54,193 nucleotides of DNA from Linderina pennispora (taxonomy: Eukaryota; Kickxellomycota; Kickxellomycetes; Kickxellales; Kickxellaceae): assembly GCF_002104995.1 (NCBI RefSeq), contig NW_024468301.1:1-54193 (forward strand), written 5' to 3'. A model generated the notes under the pieces. That model was not told the origin of the DNA. It saw only the letters and a program-made list of their open reading frames with translations, and did not search any database. Shown in pieces: positions 21,260 to 31,523 of this stretch (the first letter of the stretch is position 1; every line of letters starts with the position of its first letter). The translations under genes and the position numbers were made by a program.

Positions 21260-24200
21260 CTACTCGATGAGGATTGGGTCTTGGTCGCATCTGCTGACAA
21301 CGACATCTACCGGGCCGTCAAACTCATCCACCTCAAGCTCCTTGCTCAGCCGCCCCTGCAGCACATGCCCCAGGTACCCCCGCTCTGTATTCGTATGCTC
21401 AGCCAGTACACAGCTCGTGTCCTTGGCCACAGCCGCCAGAACGTCGTGGTGGCTCATCTCGCCTGTGAAATACAAGTCAGCGGTGACCGGACCCAGCACC
21501 GACGCGCCGGACCCAGCACAGATGGCGATGCGCTCAATCAGCTTCTGCTCGTCCGAAGCATGGCACGGCGCACGCGCCACGCGGATGTGCTCCAGCTTCA
21601 GCCCCTTCTTGATCTCGCCGATGATGGTGCTCAGGGGTTTCGGCTCAGCCAGCTGCAGGATGCGGCCCTCGCCCACGTTCTCCTGGCCGCCAGTGCGGTC
21701 AGGCTGCGCGGGCGTGATGGGCGTCACAGTGCCAGGCCCGATAAGGGACGCAAGCCAGTCGTTGACGCCGTTTGCGCAGCTGTCGAGAGAGGTATGCGGC
21801 GAGTAGATCGACACGCCGTTGGCCGCGCACTGCAGGACCAGGTTCTGTTTCAGGTTGCCCATTGAGAGCGACTTCCACGCGGAGAAGATTGGTGGGTGGT
21901 ACGAGACGATCACGCCCACGCTCGGGTCCTCCAGCGCTTCGGCCAGCACAGTCGTCGTCAAATCGATCGTCAGAAGCACGCGCTTGGCGTCGGGCCGCGG
22001 CTTGGCAGCCTCTACAAAAAGCCGAATTCAATATTGAGTAACCAAATGCCACAAGCGAATCTAGCACAAATCCAACTGTTCAAGTGCAATTGCTTACCTA
22101 GCAGGATTCCGACATTGTCCCATTCCAAAGCAGCCAGGCTCAGCGGAGCAATGCGCTGCATGGCATTCGAAACACGTGAGAGCAGGCTCATGTCGTTGGC
22201 AGTGGTCGAGTGGTTTGGCAAATTGAGCGGCGCAAGTTTGCGGATTTTGAACGGAAGCGGGGGAGAAAACACGCTGCCGTTCGTTTGCCGGGTCAGCGCT
22301 TGCGTAAGGCCATCGATTAGCGCTCCGAACGGATCGGTTGCGGCTCCCGAGCCGTCCGAACCGCGGTCCTCCATGATGACGTCAGTGTCAAACGTGGGCA
22401 ACGCCGCCGCCACGCGTTGAACCAGCCGCGCTGCCAACGCTATGGCCTGCGATGGTGGCACTGCTTCAAGGTCCTGCATGTGCAGAATTCCAGAAATATC
22501 CTGGGCAAACGGCGGCTTTGCCTGCGCCAGCTGCTGTTGCGCCAGCGGCAGGTCAGACGGTGACGAGCTGGTCGTGTCGGAGCTCAGCTGTATTTCGTTA
22601 TTGGCGCTTGAGCCCAGCATGCCGGGGGTCTGCGCTGTGTAAGCGTCAGTGCGCGGCTGGGTCGAGCTAGTCGACGACGGAGACGGCGAGACCGAGATGT
22701 CGCGGGTGCCACTTTCGGGTGCTCCTTCAGCACCCTGCTGGTACACGCTCGGATCAGACGACCGCATAGGGCGACGCCCATTGCTGGACTCCTGGTCAAC
22801 AATCATGCGGCGGCTATCATTGATGCCGTCGCCTGCCGCCATGCTCAGCAGGGCGGAGCCTGCAATGGCCGAGCTGGTCTCGATGTCACTAGCCTCGCGC
22901 TGCGTAAACAGTGGCCCACCAATACCTATGCCTGAAGACATTGGCGGCTGGCACATCTGAGTAAACGGCGGCGATGCCTCGCGCCGTGCGGAGTTCTCGC
23001 CGCGGTGCGAGTGCGAGAATGACCGGGGCCGGGTCGACGAGGCGGTTGTCGGCGGACTGCGCATCGGATACGGCTGGCCAGGGCCAACGTTGCACTGGTG
23101 CTGGCGGAAATGCCGCTTCAATGTGCCGGTAGAGGACCCCTTCGAGTATTCCTTCTTGCAGATGCGACACCGCGACATACCAGAGTCCAGCCGCTCAAAG
23201 CCAGTTGGTCCCCACACCACAGAGCTTAGCCGCCGTGTGGACTCGCGCGCCGGCGACTGCGATGTGTTCGCCGGGTTGAGCCGTCCTGGCGACGCCTGCA
23301 AAGGCTGCACTCGCGGCTGCTGCGGCGGCGGCTGCTGCGACAGCTGCTGCGGGTTGGGCGATGGAATCCGCGGGAACGGCAGCGGCGAGCGCTGCTGAGC
23401 ATTTGGGTCAAAGCGGCCCGGTGGCATATGCCCCCTGGGCGGCGGTGGCGACAGGGACCGCTGCGAGGGCATGCGTGGGCCGACATGGCTGAAGCTAGCT
23501 CGGGACTGGAAATGTGGCGGCGGCGGACCGTATCCTGGGTGCTGCGGCGGCCCAAGCTGCTGCGGCGGGCCGCGCGGACCGTAGGCTGAGTTCGGTGCGA
23601 AATACGGCGCCTGTGGCGAGGCCTGCGCAGATCCAAAATGCATTCCCGCATGTGACGTCGACCTGCTGAACGACGTCTCATACTGGTCGCGCGGCTGGTC
23701 ATGTGGGCCGCCCGGATACGCCAACGAAAGCTGCCGTGGCCGGTGCTGCTGATAGGGCCTAGTCTCCTGTTGGCCAGGCGGCTGCTGCTCGAAGCGCGGA
23801 AACTGCTGATGTTGCGGTGGCGGCTGCTGGAGATTGCGCGCCTGCTGAGCTGTGGTCCGCATCACCACGCCCTGCGGTGGCATCGGCTCACTGATTGTTG
23901 CAGCATGCTGGCGCTGTCGCCGAAAATGCGTCTGCTGTGGTGGAAACTGGCCATTGAATGTGCGCTGCGGGCCATTTTCTGCGTGTCCGTCAAACACCTG
24001 GCGGGCTGCAAACGGCGACGACGGCACCGACGGCTGCTGCGACCCGGGCTGGCTCTGGCCGTTCGTCGCTGCAAAGCCGGTGGCCAGCGGCGACGGCTTC
24101 TGCGCATGATCGACATTGTGCGAGCTGCCTGCGGTGGCGCTCGGAGATGCCGTGGATTGCTGCTGTGGGTGATCGCCGGCATTGTTGGCCGACGACACGG

Positions 24201-24414
24201 CGAATGAGCGCTGGCCGACAAGAAGATTCTCCACCTTGGTTGCACGGCCTGTCTCGTCTTCGTGTGGTGGTCTGCGATTCATATCAGCCGGCTGTGATCC
24301 CGCTGGTGGCACATGATGCAGCCGCGTGTGCGGAGGCGTTGATGGTCGCCGTGGGCCCGCGGGAGCGCCTGCTACCTGGCTATTGCTCGGCGCCTTTTCG
24401 CTCATGCTGGACAT
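21260..24414 (-). CDS. BED zinc-finger protein fused in frame to a NIF3/DUF34 domain
   Basis: Exon 1 runs 24414-22098, intron 22097-22012 (GTAAGC...TTTGTAG, 86 nt), exon 2 22011-21260, predicting 1022 residues. Residues 1-400 are Q, P and H rich and disordered. Residues ~408-435 form a BED-type zinc finger (CRICKKEYS ... TLKRHFRQHQC, C-x2-C-x15-H-x3-H). A disordered linker follows, then a helical patch (IALAARLVQRVAAALPTFDTDVIMED). From about residue 742 a complete NIF3/DUF34 domain begins: LAALEWDNVGILLE-AAK, VLLTIDLT, SYHPPIF, HTSLD, CAGSGASVL, GEMSHHDVL, ERGYLGHVL. The splice is in phase and rebuilds the conserved WDNVG...VLLTIDLT block. No in-frame stop separates the two parts. NIF3 alone could start at the ATG at 22191, giving 281 residues, the normal length; so it is either a true fusion or two transcripts sharing a frame. 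Confidence 0.8.
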
Positions 24415-26025
24415 GGTGTGTGTATGTACGTATGTGTCTGCGGGCGTGTGTCTGTGGGCGTGCGTGAAGTCAAGGAGAAAGGTGGCCTTAGGTGTGTAGA
24501 GAGGTATCCACGCAACGGCGCATGCAGGATTTTGTTGTTCGGAGTAGAAACGCTGGAGAGGAGAAAAGCAAAAGCGACGAAGACGGCAAAAAGAATAAGG
24601 CTTTGAAAAATAAAGAAAAGAAAAGAGAGAAGAGAGGGGGAATGGGAGAGGACAGTCCAAGCACAGGCGTTTGTGGCTACTGCCAAAATAGTGGTGGTTC
24701 TGCGCGCTGTGGATATTCAAAATGCAGGTTCGAAAAATTAAATATAGCGAGACTGGGGAGTGTGCGTGGGCGGGCTTGGCCTTACGGTTTATACAGGACG
24801 GAGACGAAAATTTTTCTTCTCAGACCAGGTCGCTGAGCAGAGCCTATTTTTGTTTTACCCAAGGTATGCAGCCGACAAAATATACAGTCCTGCAATGTTC
24901 TATCTACAGCCAGGACGGATGTGGGTGTCGGTGTCGGTGTGTGCCGGTCCGTGGGTTCGCTGAGCACGAAATAGTGCTGGAAAAATAAAAGGGGAAAAGA
25001 GAAAACAGGGACGGCGCTATAGAGTGCGATAGAGCGACAGAGGGGGTGAGCAAACAGGGGAGGGGACGGCCTTGTTCGGCGCGTGATGTGAAGTTTAATA
25101 GCGTCAAAAAGGAAAGGCGTTGGCCAGGAAAATAGAGACGCCTGGTAGGAGAAGCGTGAAAAGGGCTATCCTTGTCTGCTCCCTGTCGGGCAGTGTTTAT
25201 CTGGGTGAGAGGAAGGGGAGGTTGGGAGGTCCCGAATTGGTCCAAGAGAGAAAAAAAGGGCTGGGTGTGGTCCGAATGTGACGTGTACAGCTGAAACAGA
25301 ATAAAGAAAAGAGTGAGAAAAAGAGGGTTTTGGAGAAAGAGAACAAGGGGGAGGGAGAAACGTGTCGATGGAAATATGTCGTGGCCCAGACTGCTTGGAA
25401 GAAAAAGAGTGCGAAAAGGTTGAATTCGAAAAAGGAAGCAAAGTGAAGCGGCAGCGCTCCAGAAAAAATGGTCCTGCGTTTAAAAGCCCGGCCAATTACC
25501 ACTCTCTTTTCGTTGCGGCACCCCCAGGGCATTCTTGCGAGCCATGGCGCCAGCCCTGGCCAGCGGAGCCTGCCGGGCTCGCATGCCAGCCAATATATGC
25601 TTGTCAGTCCACCGGCCAGTGACACGGGTGCTAGGCCCCGTCGTCCCCGCATTGATGCAGGCTCCTCTGCAAGTGGGCCGTGGTCCAGGCTGCGAGGTGT
25701 GGCCGGTGGAGCGAGGGCCCGCTCGATCTACAGGCTAATTAGTCTGCAGTCTCCCCCAGTCCGGGTCGCACTCACAAGGTACCTGGAGGGTGATGCATGT
25801 GTTCTCTTTGAGAGTGAACAATCGCCAGGCGCCGCAAATCTCCACCCAAAGGCTGCCCGTCCGCTGCGCAGCGCCAGCGGACCAGATCTGATCTTGCGCA
25901 AAATCTACAGCCGTCGTCATCGCCTCTGCCGAAAATTAACCGCTGTCTCTGTGCCTTTCTTCCCTCCCCAGTCAATTCCACACGCCTTTTTGCAATTCAC
26001 CTCGGCTCATTTGGTTGGTACAAAA
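24415..26025. promoter_or_regulatory. Purine-rich divergent spacer, BED-NIF3 / TUG
   Basis: About 1.6 kb between divergent start codons. From about 24475 to 25460 the plus strand is strongly A/G-rich (for example aaagaaaagaaaagagagaag near 24613), and just upstream of the BED gene there is a GT-rich run (24417-24465). The second half (25500-26000) is GC-rich with pyrimidine tracts next to the TUG start. Both genes may use long leaders here. An open frame runs into the TUG gene from 25468, but it lacks conserved sequence before 26026. Confidence 0.45.
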
Positions 26026-27582
26026 ATGTCTACCCTGACAATTATCTACGGCCCCGGCCGCACAGTGGCGGTCAAGGCTACGCCCACAATGACGCTACAG
26101 GCAGTGCTCACGGACGCCTGCGCAAAAGTCCCCGGCTCCCCCACGCCTGCCTCGCACACCCTGACGTACAACGACAAGGCACTGGACCTCTCGCTGCCGC
26201 TCCGCTTCGCCAATCTGCCGCAGGGGGTCAAGCTTACTCTGAAGCGAACAGCCAGCAAGCCGTCAGCTGCCGCCCCGCCAGTCAAGGTTGCGCTGCAGGT
26301 CAGCGACAGTGGCCGCGTTATCGTCGATGTGCCGGCGGCAACGACGCTCTGGGAAATTGTGACACTCGTAGAGCAGCGGTCGAATGGCACCCTGAATCTG
26401 ACAAGCCGGTTTAGAGTGCAGGAGCAGAAGGCTGGGTTGTTAAAGACCGTGTTTGGTGGTAGTCCCAAGGCTGCGCAGCAGGAGGGACTGAAGGTGTACC
26501 AGCAGCCGGTGCTGCTCATTCTCAACAAGGAGATCAGCGATATCCCAGAGATGAAGACCACGTCGTTGCAGGCGCTTGGGTTCGCTAAAGGCAGCGTTAT
26601 GATCCGCTTGTCATTCAAGGACGCCGATGTGTCGCTGGCGCCACCTGTCGCAAGCGTGCCGGTGCGTGCGCAGAGTGCTGGGACTGAGGAGTGCAGCCCG
26701 ATGAATGGGTCGCCTGCGCCGAGGCTTCCGCCACGCACTGCCACCGAGCCCCCGAGAAGCACGCAGCCTGAAAGCCCACCTGCAGCCAGGGAGGGTAAGC
26801 AGCCCGAACTGCCGCCCCGACAGCCACCCGCCCAGCAGCCCAACATTGCCCCAGCTGCTGCGGATACCCCTAGAACGCACTCTGAGTATTCCAGCGATGT
26901 CATTACCAATCGTCAGGTGCAGGTTTTTGCATCCCCCACACAGACCTCTGCACCGCTTGCTGCACGCTTCGTAATGCCTGATTCTTTCTATGAGCTCAAG
27001 GGCGCTGAGCTGCAGGGGCTTGTGTCTGCCCAGCGTAAGCGGCAGATGGAAACCGAGGCTGGCTTCAAGCTGCGCTCGGTCGAAGAAGAGAAGGCACGCA
27101 GGCGGATAGAAGAATTCAAGCTCAAGCACCCAAAGACAATGATCCGGTTCCGCTTCCCTGATCTGGTGCAGGTTCAGGCCATATTCCTGACCCTGGGTAA
27201 GGTTCAGGAGCTGTACGACTTCTTGGACGAGATTCTCGAGCAGCCTAGTGCTGTGCAGGCGCTTGTGCTGCAGCCGCCTGTGCAGGACCTCAGGCCGAGC
27301 CAGAACAAGACCCTCTATGATGCCAAACTGACGCCTGCTGCGGTCGTCCATGTCCGCCTCGTCAACAGCAAGGCACCGACAATGCCGTTGCTCAAGCCCC
27401 ACATTGCCAGCCTCGCAGCCACCCTGGATGTGCCCACCGAAGTTGAAGGTGCTGCGCTGTTGCCCACTGAATCGCCGTCACCAACCATGGCTGGCGAGGC
27501 ATCACGGGCTTCATCGGTAGAGGCAGCGACCAAGCAGAGCACCAAGAAGGTGCCGAAGTGGTTCATGGCTGGCAAAAAGTAG
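26026..27582 (+). CDS. TUG/ASPSCR1-like UBX-domain protein
   Basis: TUG (ASPSCR1, yeast Ubx4) binds the Cdc48/p97 ATPase through a UBX domain and regulates its assembly; in animals it also tethers GLUT4 vesicles. The 518-residue product starts with the TUG ubiquitin-like domain (LTIIYGPGRTVAVKATPTMTLQ ... LPLRFANLPQGVKLTL, residues ~4-80). A second ubiquitin-like segment follows (~95-210, VALQVSDSGRVIVDVPA ... SVMIRLSF), then a P/A-rich linker (~215-300), a charged helix (QRKRQMETEAGFKLRS) and the C-terminal UBX domain (~365-450, MIRFRFPDLVQVQAIF). The start at ATG 26026 puts the ubiquitin-like domain right at the N-terminus as in homologues; the open frame upstream is not conserved. Confidence 0.9.
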   Translation: MSTLTIIYGPGRTVAVKATPTMTLQAVLTDACAKVPGSPTPASHTLTYNDKALDLSLPLRFANLPQGVKLTLKRTASKPSAAAPPVKVALQVSDSGRVIVDVPAATTLWEIVTLVEQRSNGTLNLTSRFRVQEQKAGLLKTVFGGSPKAAQQEGLKVYQQPVLLILNKEISDIPEMKTTSLQALGFAKGSVMIRLSFKDADVSLAPPVASVPVRAQSAGTEECSPMNGSPAPRLPPRTATEPPRSTQPESPPAAREGKQPELPPRQPPAQQPNIAPAAADTPRTHSEYSSDVITNRQVQVFASPTQTSAPLAARFVMPDSFYELKGAELQGLVSAQRKRQMETEAGFKLRSVEEEKARRRIEEFKLKHPKTMIRFRFPDLVQVQAIFLTLGKVQELYDFLDEILEQPSAVQALVLQPPVQDLRPSQNKTLYDAKLTPAAVVHVRLVNSKAPTMPLLKPHIASLAATLDVPTEVEGAALLPTESPSPTMAGEASRASSVEAATKQSTKKVPKWFMAGKK

Positions 27583-27960
27583 CAGCGTCTGCGTCCCATG
27601 TGCGCAGCTTTGATATCCCAGACGGAGCCTTGGCCCTTTGGCTCCCAGAAGCCAGCACTTTGCTTGCCTGGTCTTCTAACAACGCTGTGTTTTAATAGTG
27701 TAGAGCTCTGACTTTCTAGATGGGCAATCGTAGTGGCATGTGCTCTGTCATATTCGTGCTTGGTCGGTTTGAGGACCACACGTTGAATCTGCGTCCAAAT
27801 CGAATCTGCCAAATGCCAGCTACCCTGTGGCCTACCCCTCCCCATGTGCCACACATCATACGCAAGCGAGCATCTGTCCACTCACTTGGGGGCTCCTCCT
27901 TTCTTTCTTCAGCCGGTAGTTTTGTGATATCTGTTATTTCTGGTCGACTGTTATTACAGC
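27583..27960. other. Spacer between TUG and the MFS relic
   Basis: About 380 bases. No gene seen; it holds the 3' end of TUG and what remains of the promoter of the transporter relic. Confidence 0.4.
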
Positions 27961-29094
27961 CAATGTCCTCGCAAGCGGCATCGCACAATCCTGGCATCGT
28001 GGGCAATGCCACTGATACCAACGTGCCTTCTATCGAACAGGAGACCCCCATGTCCTAGCAAGCGATGGCAACAGTCATGGCTGTTCGCCTGGCCGAGCCC
28101 ATCAACTACTTGCTGATTATTCCGTTTGTCTATCAGGCATGTTCCAGCAGCCTCAGCATGTCCAGCACAATCGCGTATGTGCGCATTCACCAAATACACA
28201 TATTAATTGCGCCTTGCTCTAGATGGTCGAGGATTTCGGAGTTGCAAAGAGCCCTAAGGACCTCGCCATGTACACCAGAATTCTCAGCTCCTCCTACTCG
28301 GTTTGCCAAGGCAGCACTGTGATGTTCTAGAGCCAGCTCTCCGATCGCATTGGTCGCTGCCCTGTGCTTTTGATGGGGCTCATTGACAACGTCATCACAT
28401 TTCTGATGTTCGACTTCGCCCACAACTACACCTGGGCACTGGCTGCACCCTGGCTCAACGGCCTCGGGTTTAATTCGCAGCGCATCCGCATCTTGCTGGC
28501 ACACTCGGGTGCTGTCATGGTCTACCTCCAGCTAGTGACATATCCTAGATTCGAGCGCAAGCATGGCAACCTGTATTGCTACCAGCTAGGTCAAAACGTT
28601 CTAGTTCCGATGTGTTTCTCCTTGCTATTCCTATCGCTGTTGGCTGCTCGATCTGACGAGATTGCAAGCCACACAGTTGGCGCTGAGCAGCCAAAAGCAT
28701 TCACACTAGCATACATCCTACTCTGGGTGCTCTTTTTGGCAAACCAGTTTATGCGCACCATCGACAATGTGGTCGTGTACACCGGTGCCAATCTCTTGTC
28801 GGCAAACCTGGCCCCAACAGCTGCCAATCTGAGTCTAATGAACGGCACGCAGCAGCCGGCAATGTTTATTACATGTGTCATCAGTCCAACCTTTGCCGAG
28901 CTTGTCTGGAGCTGGTCGACCAAGCACGATTTGCCATACCCGCTCAACGCACATCTGGTTTGGGCTATTTGCAGTCTGTTGCCAGTAACATCGCTGCACT
29001 TGTCATTCAGCATTCCAGAGTCTGTCAACAAGTGTGCAGCCATCGAAGTTGACGAGTACAGCCGCCCGCTGGGTGAGCAAGAACATATTGGGTA
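27961..29094 (+). pseudogene. Decayed tandem copy of the MFS transporter
   Basis: Sequence from about 27961 parallels the intact transporter at 29689-31418: the N-terminal exon (ATGTCCTCGCAAG ... AVRLAEPINYLLIIPFVYQ), an old intron, then MVEDFGVAKSPKD. Inactivating changes: TAG at 28056-28058 in exon 1, TAG at 28328-28330 where the intact copy has the Trp of FWGQLSDRIGRRP, loss of the intron donor (GGTAAA became GGCATG), and an internal deletion of roughly 190 residues joining the WALAAPWLNGL segment to GFNSQRI. The last 243 codons (28364-29094) remain open and keep SANLAPTAANLSLMNGTQQ and ESVNKCAAIEVDEYSRPL, so decay is recent or the remnant still codes. Confidence 0.85.
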
Positions 29095-29688
29095 GCTACG
29101 TTTCTCACTTGTACCAATTGGGAAATATCTACGCACAGCCAGAAACCGACGATTCAGAACCGTGTGGTATAGTGAAGTGGATCTGAGTGCGGTGTCCCTC
29201 GAAATGTTCCGCACCAGACACCCGATTCGGAACTGCACTCCCTCGGCTGTAGCCGTAGTTCTCACCAAGCCATTGCTGCAGCACTCCTCCAGGGTCGTCT
29301 GCGTTCATCGCAAGAGCGCCGATCGTGGATTGAAGCAGTGCCAAATGCTGGGGAAGAGTAGCCCAAGGTGGATCGCTGCTGCGCGCGAGCAATAAAGCCG
29401 AGGGCGGCTCCATGCAGTGCACCGAATGAAACCAGCGATTCCCATGAGCCAATCTTTCTCTCGGCTTTCCCCAAAATGAGACCTGATGACTATACCGGAT
29501 TGCCACTTGCGGGAAAATTAATTCCCGCTCAGACTGTAGGTGCTGCACTTTCTACGCCCTCGCGAGCCGTGAATAAAAGGGGCAAGGGCGCGGTCGTGCT
29601 TAGCTTAATTTTCATCCCTTGACACTCATCCTTTTATTGCATTTTACACTTTTGTGCAACTCTCAATAGTATTGTATATTTGTCAGCA
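29095..29688. other. Spacer and promoter of the intact MFS gene
   Basis: About 590 bases between the transporter relic and the intact copy. A TATA-like run (gaataaaagg, 29571-29580) lies about 110 bases upstream of the ATG at 29689, followed by a T-rich leader. No gene seen on either strand. Confidence 0.45.
29571..29580 (+). promoter_or_regulatory. TATA-like box of the intact MFS gene
   Basis: gaataaaagg, about 110 bases before the start codon and followed by a T-rich initiator region. Pattern match only. Confidence 0.4.
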
Positions 29689-31418
29689 ATGTCCTCGTCG
29701 CAAGTGACATTGAGCGATCCCACCGTCGCCAGCGATGCGTGCGAGATCGAAGAATCCCCCATTGAGCAGGAGCAGGAGCAGGAGCAGGAGACGCCTATGC
29801 CCTGGGACAAGCTACTGACAATCATGGCCGTTCGTCTGGCTGAGCCCATAAACTATTCGCTCATTCTGCCGTTTGTTTACAAGGTAAATAGTGACTAATG
29901 CTCGAAAGTATTGCAAACGCGCAGCAAAAGGGGTGCATCATGTGAGCGGAGCCTTCATGACATGCATAGATTAAATGAGCTCCATCGTAGATGGTCGAAG
30001 ATTTCGGCGTTGCAAAGAGCCCGAAAGACATCGCATTTTACGCTGGCATCCTGAGCTCGTCGTTCTCCATCTGCCAGACCACGACTGTAATGTTCTGGGG
30101 CCAGCTGTCTGACCGCATTGGCCGCCGCCCAGTGCTTCTAATAGGGCTGGTTGGCAACTTCGTCACGTTTCTGATGTTTGGGTTCGCCCGCAGCTATACC
30201 TGGGCGCTCATTGCGCGGTCGCTCAACGGCTTGCTCAGCGGGAATGTCGCCGTGTCGAAATCCGTGGTGGCTGAAATCTCTGACAACACCAACCGTAGTC
30301 GGTGCATGGCTATTTTGCCGCTGCTGTGGAATGTCGGGTGTGTCGGTGGTGCTGCCATCGGCGGGCTGCTGGCAGATCCTGTGAACCAGTACCCGAATCT
30401 GTTTGGCAGCATCCGCATTTTCCATGAGCTGCCATTCTTGCTGCCGTGCTTGGTCGGCTCTATGGTCACGTTATTTGGGATTGTTTATGGCTTCGTCATG
30501 CTGGAGGAGACGCTTGCCACCAAGAAAGCACGGAAGTATACTCATGGCGACCTGCGACCACCAGTGAAGGCTGGATTGGTGGACGAGACCACGCCGCTTG
30601 TCAGTTCTGAAACCGCCCAGGCTGCTGATGAGCCGGCAGCTGTCTACAAGCGCCGCTCACTGCGCGACTTGCTGACGCCGACTGTTGTTACGGTCATGGT
30701 TACCAACATGCTGATGTGTCTGGGCATTGCCTGCTGCGACCAAATCTACCCGATCTTTGCAGCCACCAAGACATCGGATGGCGGCCTGGGATTCGACTCT
30801 CGCAACATTGGCATCTCGCTAGCCATCTCGGGTGTCGTTGTCTTGTACCTGCAGCTGATCATGTATCCGCGCCTTGAGCGCAAGTTTGGTGCTCTGTACT
30901 GTTACCAGCAGGGCCAAAAGGTCATGATCCCAATGTACCTTGCTATGCCATGCCTGTCGTGGATGGCTGCGCGGTCTGGACAAGCTGTCGAGCATGCAAT
31001 TGGCACCGACCAGCCAGTAATATTCACTCCGGCATATGCCATGCTCTGGATACTCTTGTTGGCAAACTTGTTCTTGCGTGTCATCGGCAACGTCCTGTTC
31101 TTCACCAGCGTCAATCTTTTGTCGGCCAACCTGGCTCCGACCACCGCCGATCTGGGGCTGATGAACGGTGCTCAGCAGCTGGCTATGTCAGTCACTCGAG
31201 TTATTGGTCCTGTCATGGCTGGGTATATCTGGAGCTGGTCGATCAAGCACGATTTGCCATATCCGTTCAACGCGCATTTGGTCTGGGTTATCTGTGCTCT
31301 GCTGACGGCTGTTTCGCTGTACATGACATATGACATTCCCGAATCGGTCAACAAGTTTGCTGCAATCGAAGTCGACGAGTATGGCCGCCCGCTGAGCGAG
31401 CAGGATCGTACAGAGTAG
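29689..31418 (+). CDS. MFS transporter, DHA1/ZIFL-like
   Basis: A major facilitator superfamily proton-coupled exporter, probably for drugs, organic acids or metal chelates. Exon 1 is 29689-29883, intron 29884-29990 (GTAAAT...ATCGTAG, 107 nt, phase 0), exon 2 29991-31418, predicting 540 residues. After an acidic N-terminus with an EQ repeat, the first helix begins in VRLAEPINYSLILPFVYK. MFS motif A is clear (FWGQLSDRIGRRPVLLIG), followed by ARSLNGLLSGN (helix 4) and RCMAILPLLWNVGCVGGAAIGG (motif C-like helix 5). A long central loop separates two six-helix halves; the second half ends with PESVNKFAAIEVDEYGRPL. The pattern SDRIGRRP ... LNGLLSGN fits plant ZIFL1 and fungal relatives. It converges on TBCE with ~105 bases between stops. 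Confidence 0.9.
29764..29790 (+). repeat. gagcag microsatellite inside the MFS first exon
   Basis: Four to five copies of gagcag encode an EQEQEQEQE run in the cytosolic N-terminus of the transporter. The decayed upstream copy lacks the expansion (it reads EQETPMS), so the repeat expanded in one copy after the duplication or contracted in the other. Confidence 0.8.
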
Positions 31419-31523
31419 CCGTTTTATAGCATCAATGCAAGAAGATTGCAAAAAACAAACCAATGTACAGCTATGCCTGCCATTCGCACTCCACATCCAC
31501 TGATACATGTGAAAAAGAATCTG

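Noticed and set aside
22649-24467. Several plus-strand frames opposite the BED protein
   Set aside because: R/A/C-rich antisense shadows of Q/P-rich coding sequence.
25468-26025. N-terminal extension of the TUG protein by 186 codons
   Set aside because: Not conserved in character, and the TUG ubiquitin-like domain begins directly at the ATG at 26026.
29095-29640. Minus-strand frames in the MFS spacer as a separate gene
   Set aside because: No conserved segments; they overlap the promoter of the intact transporter.
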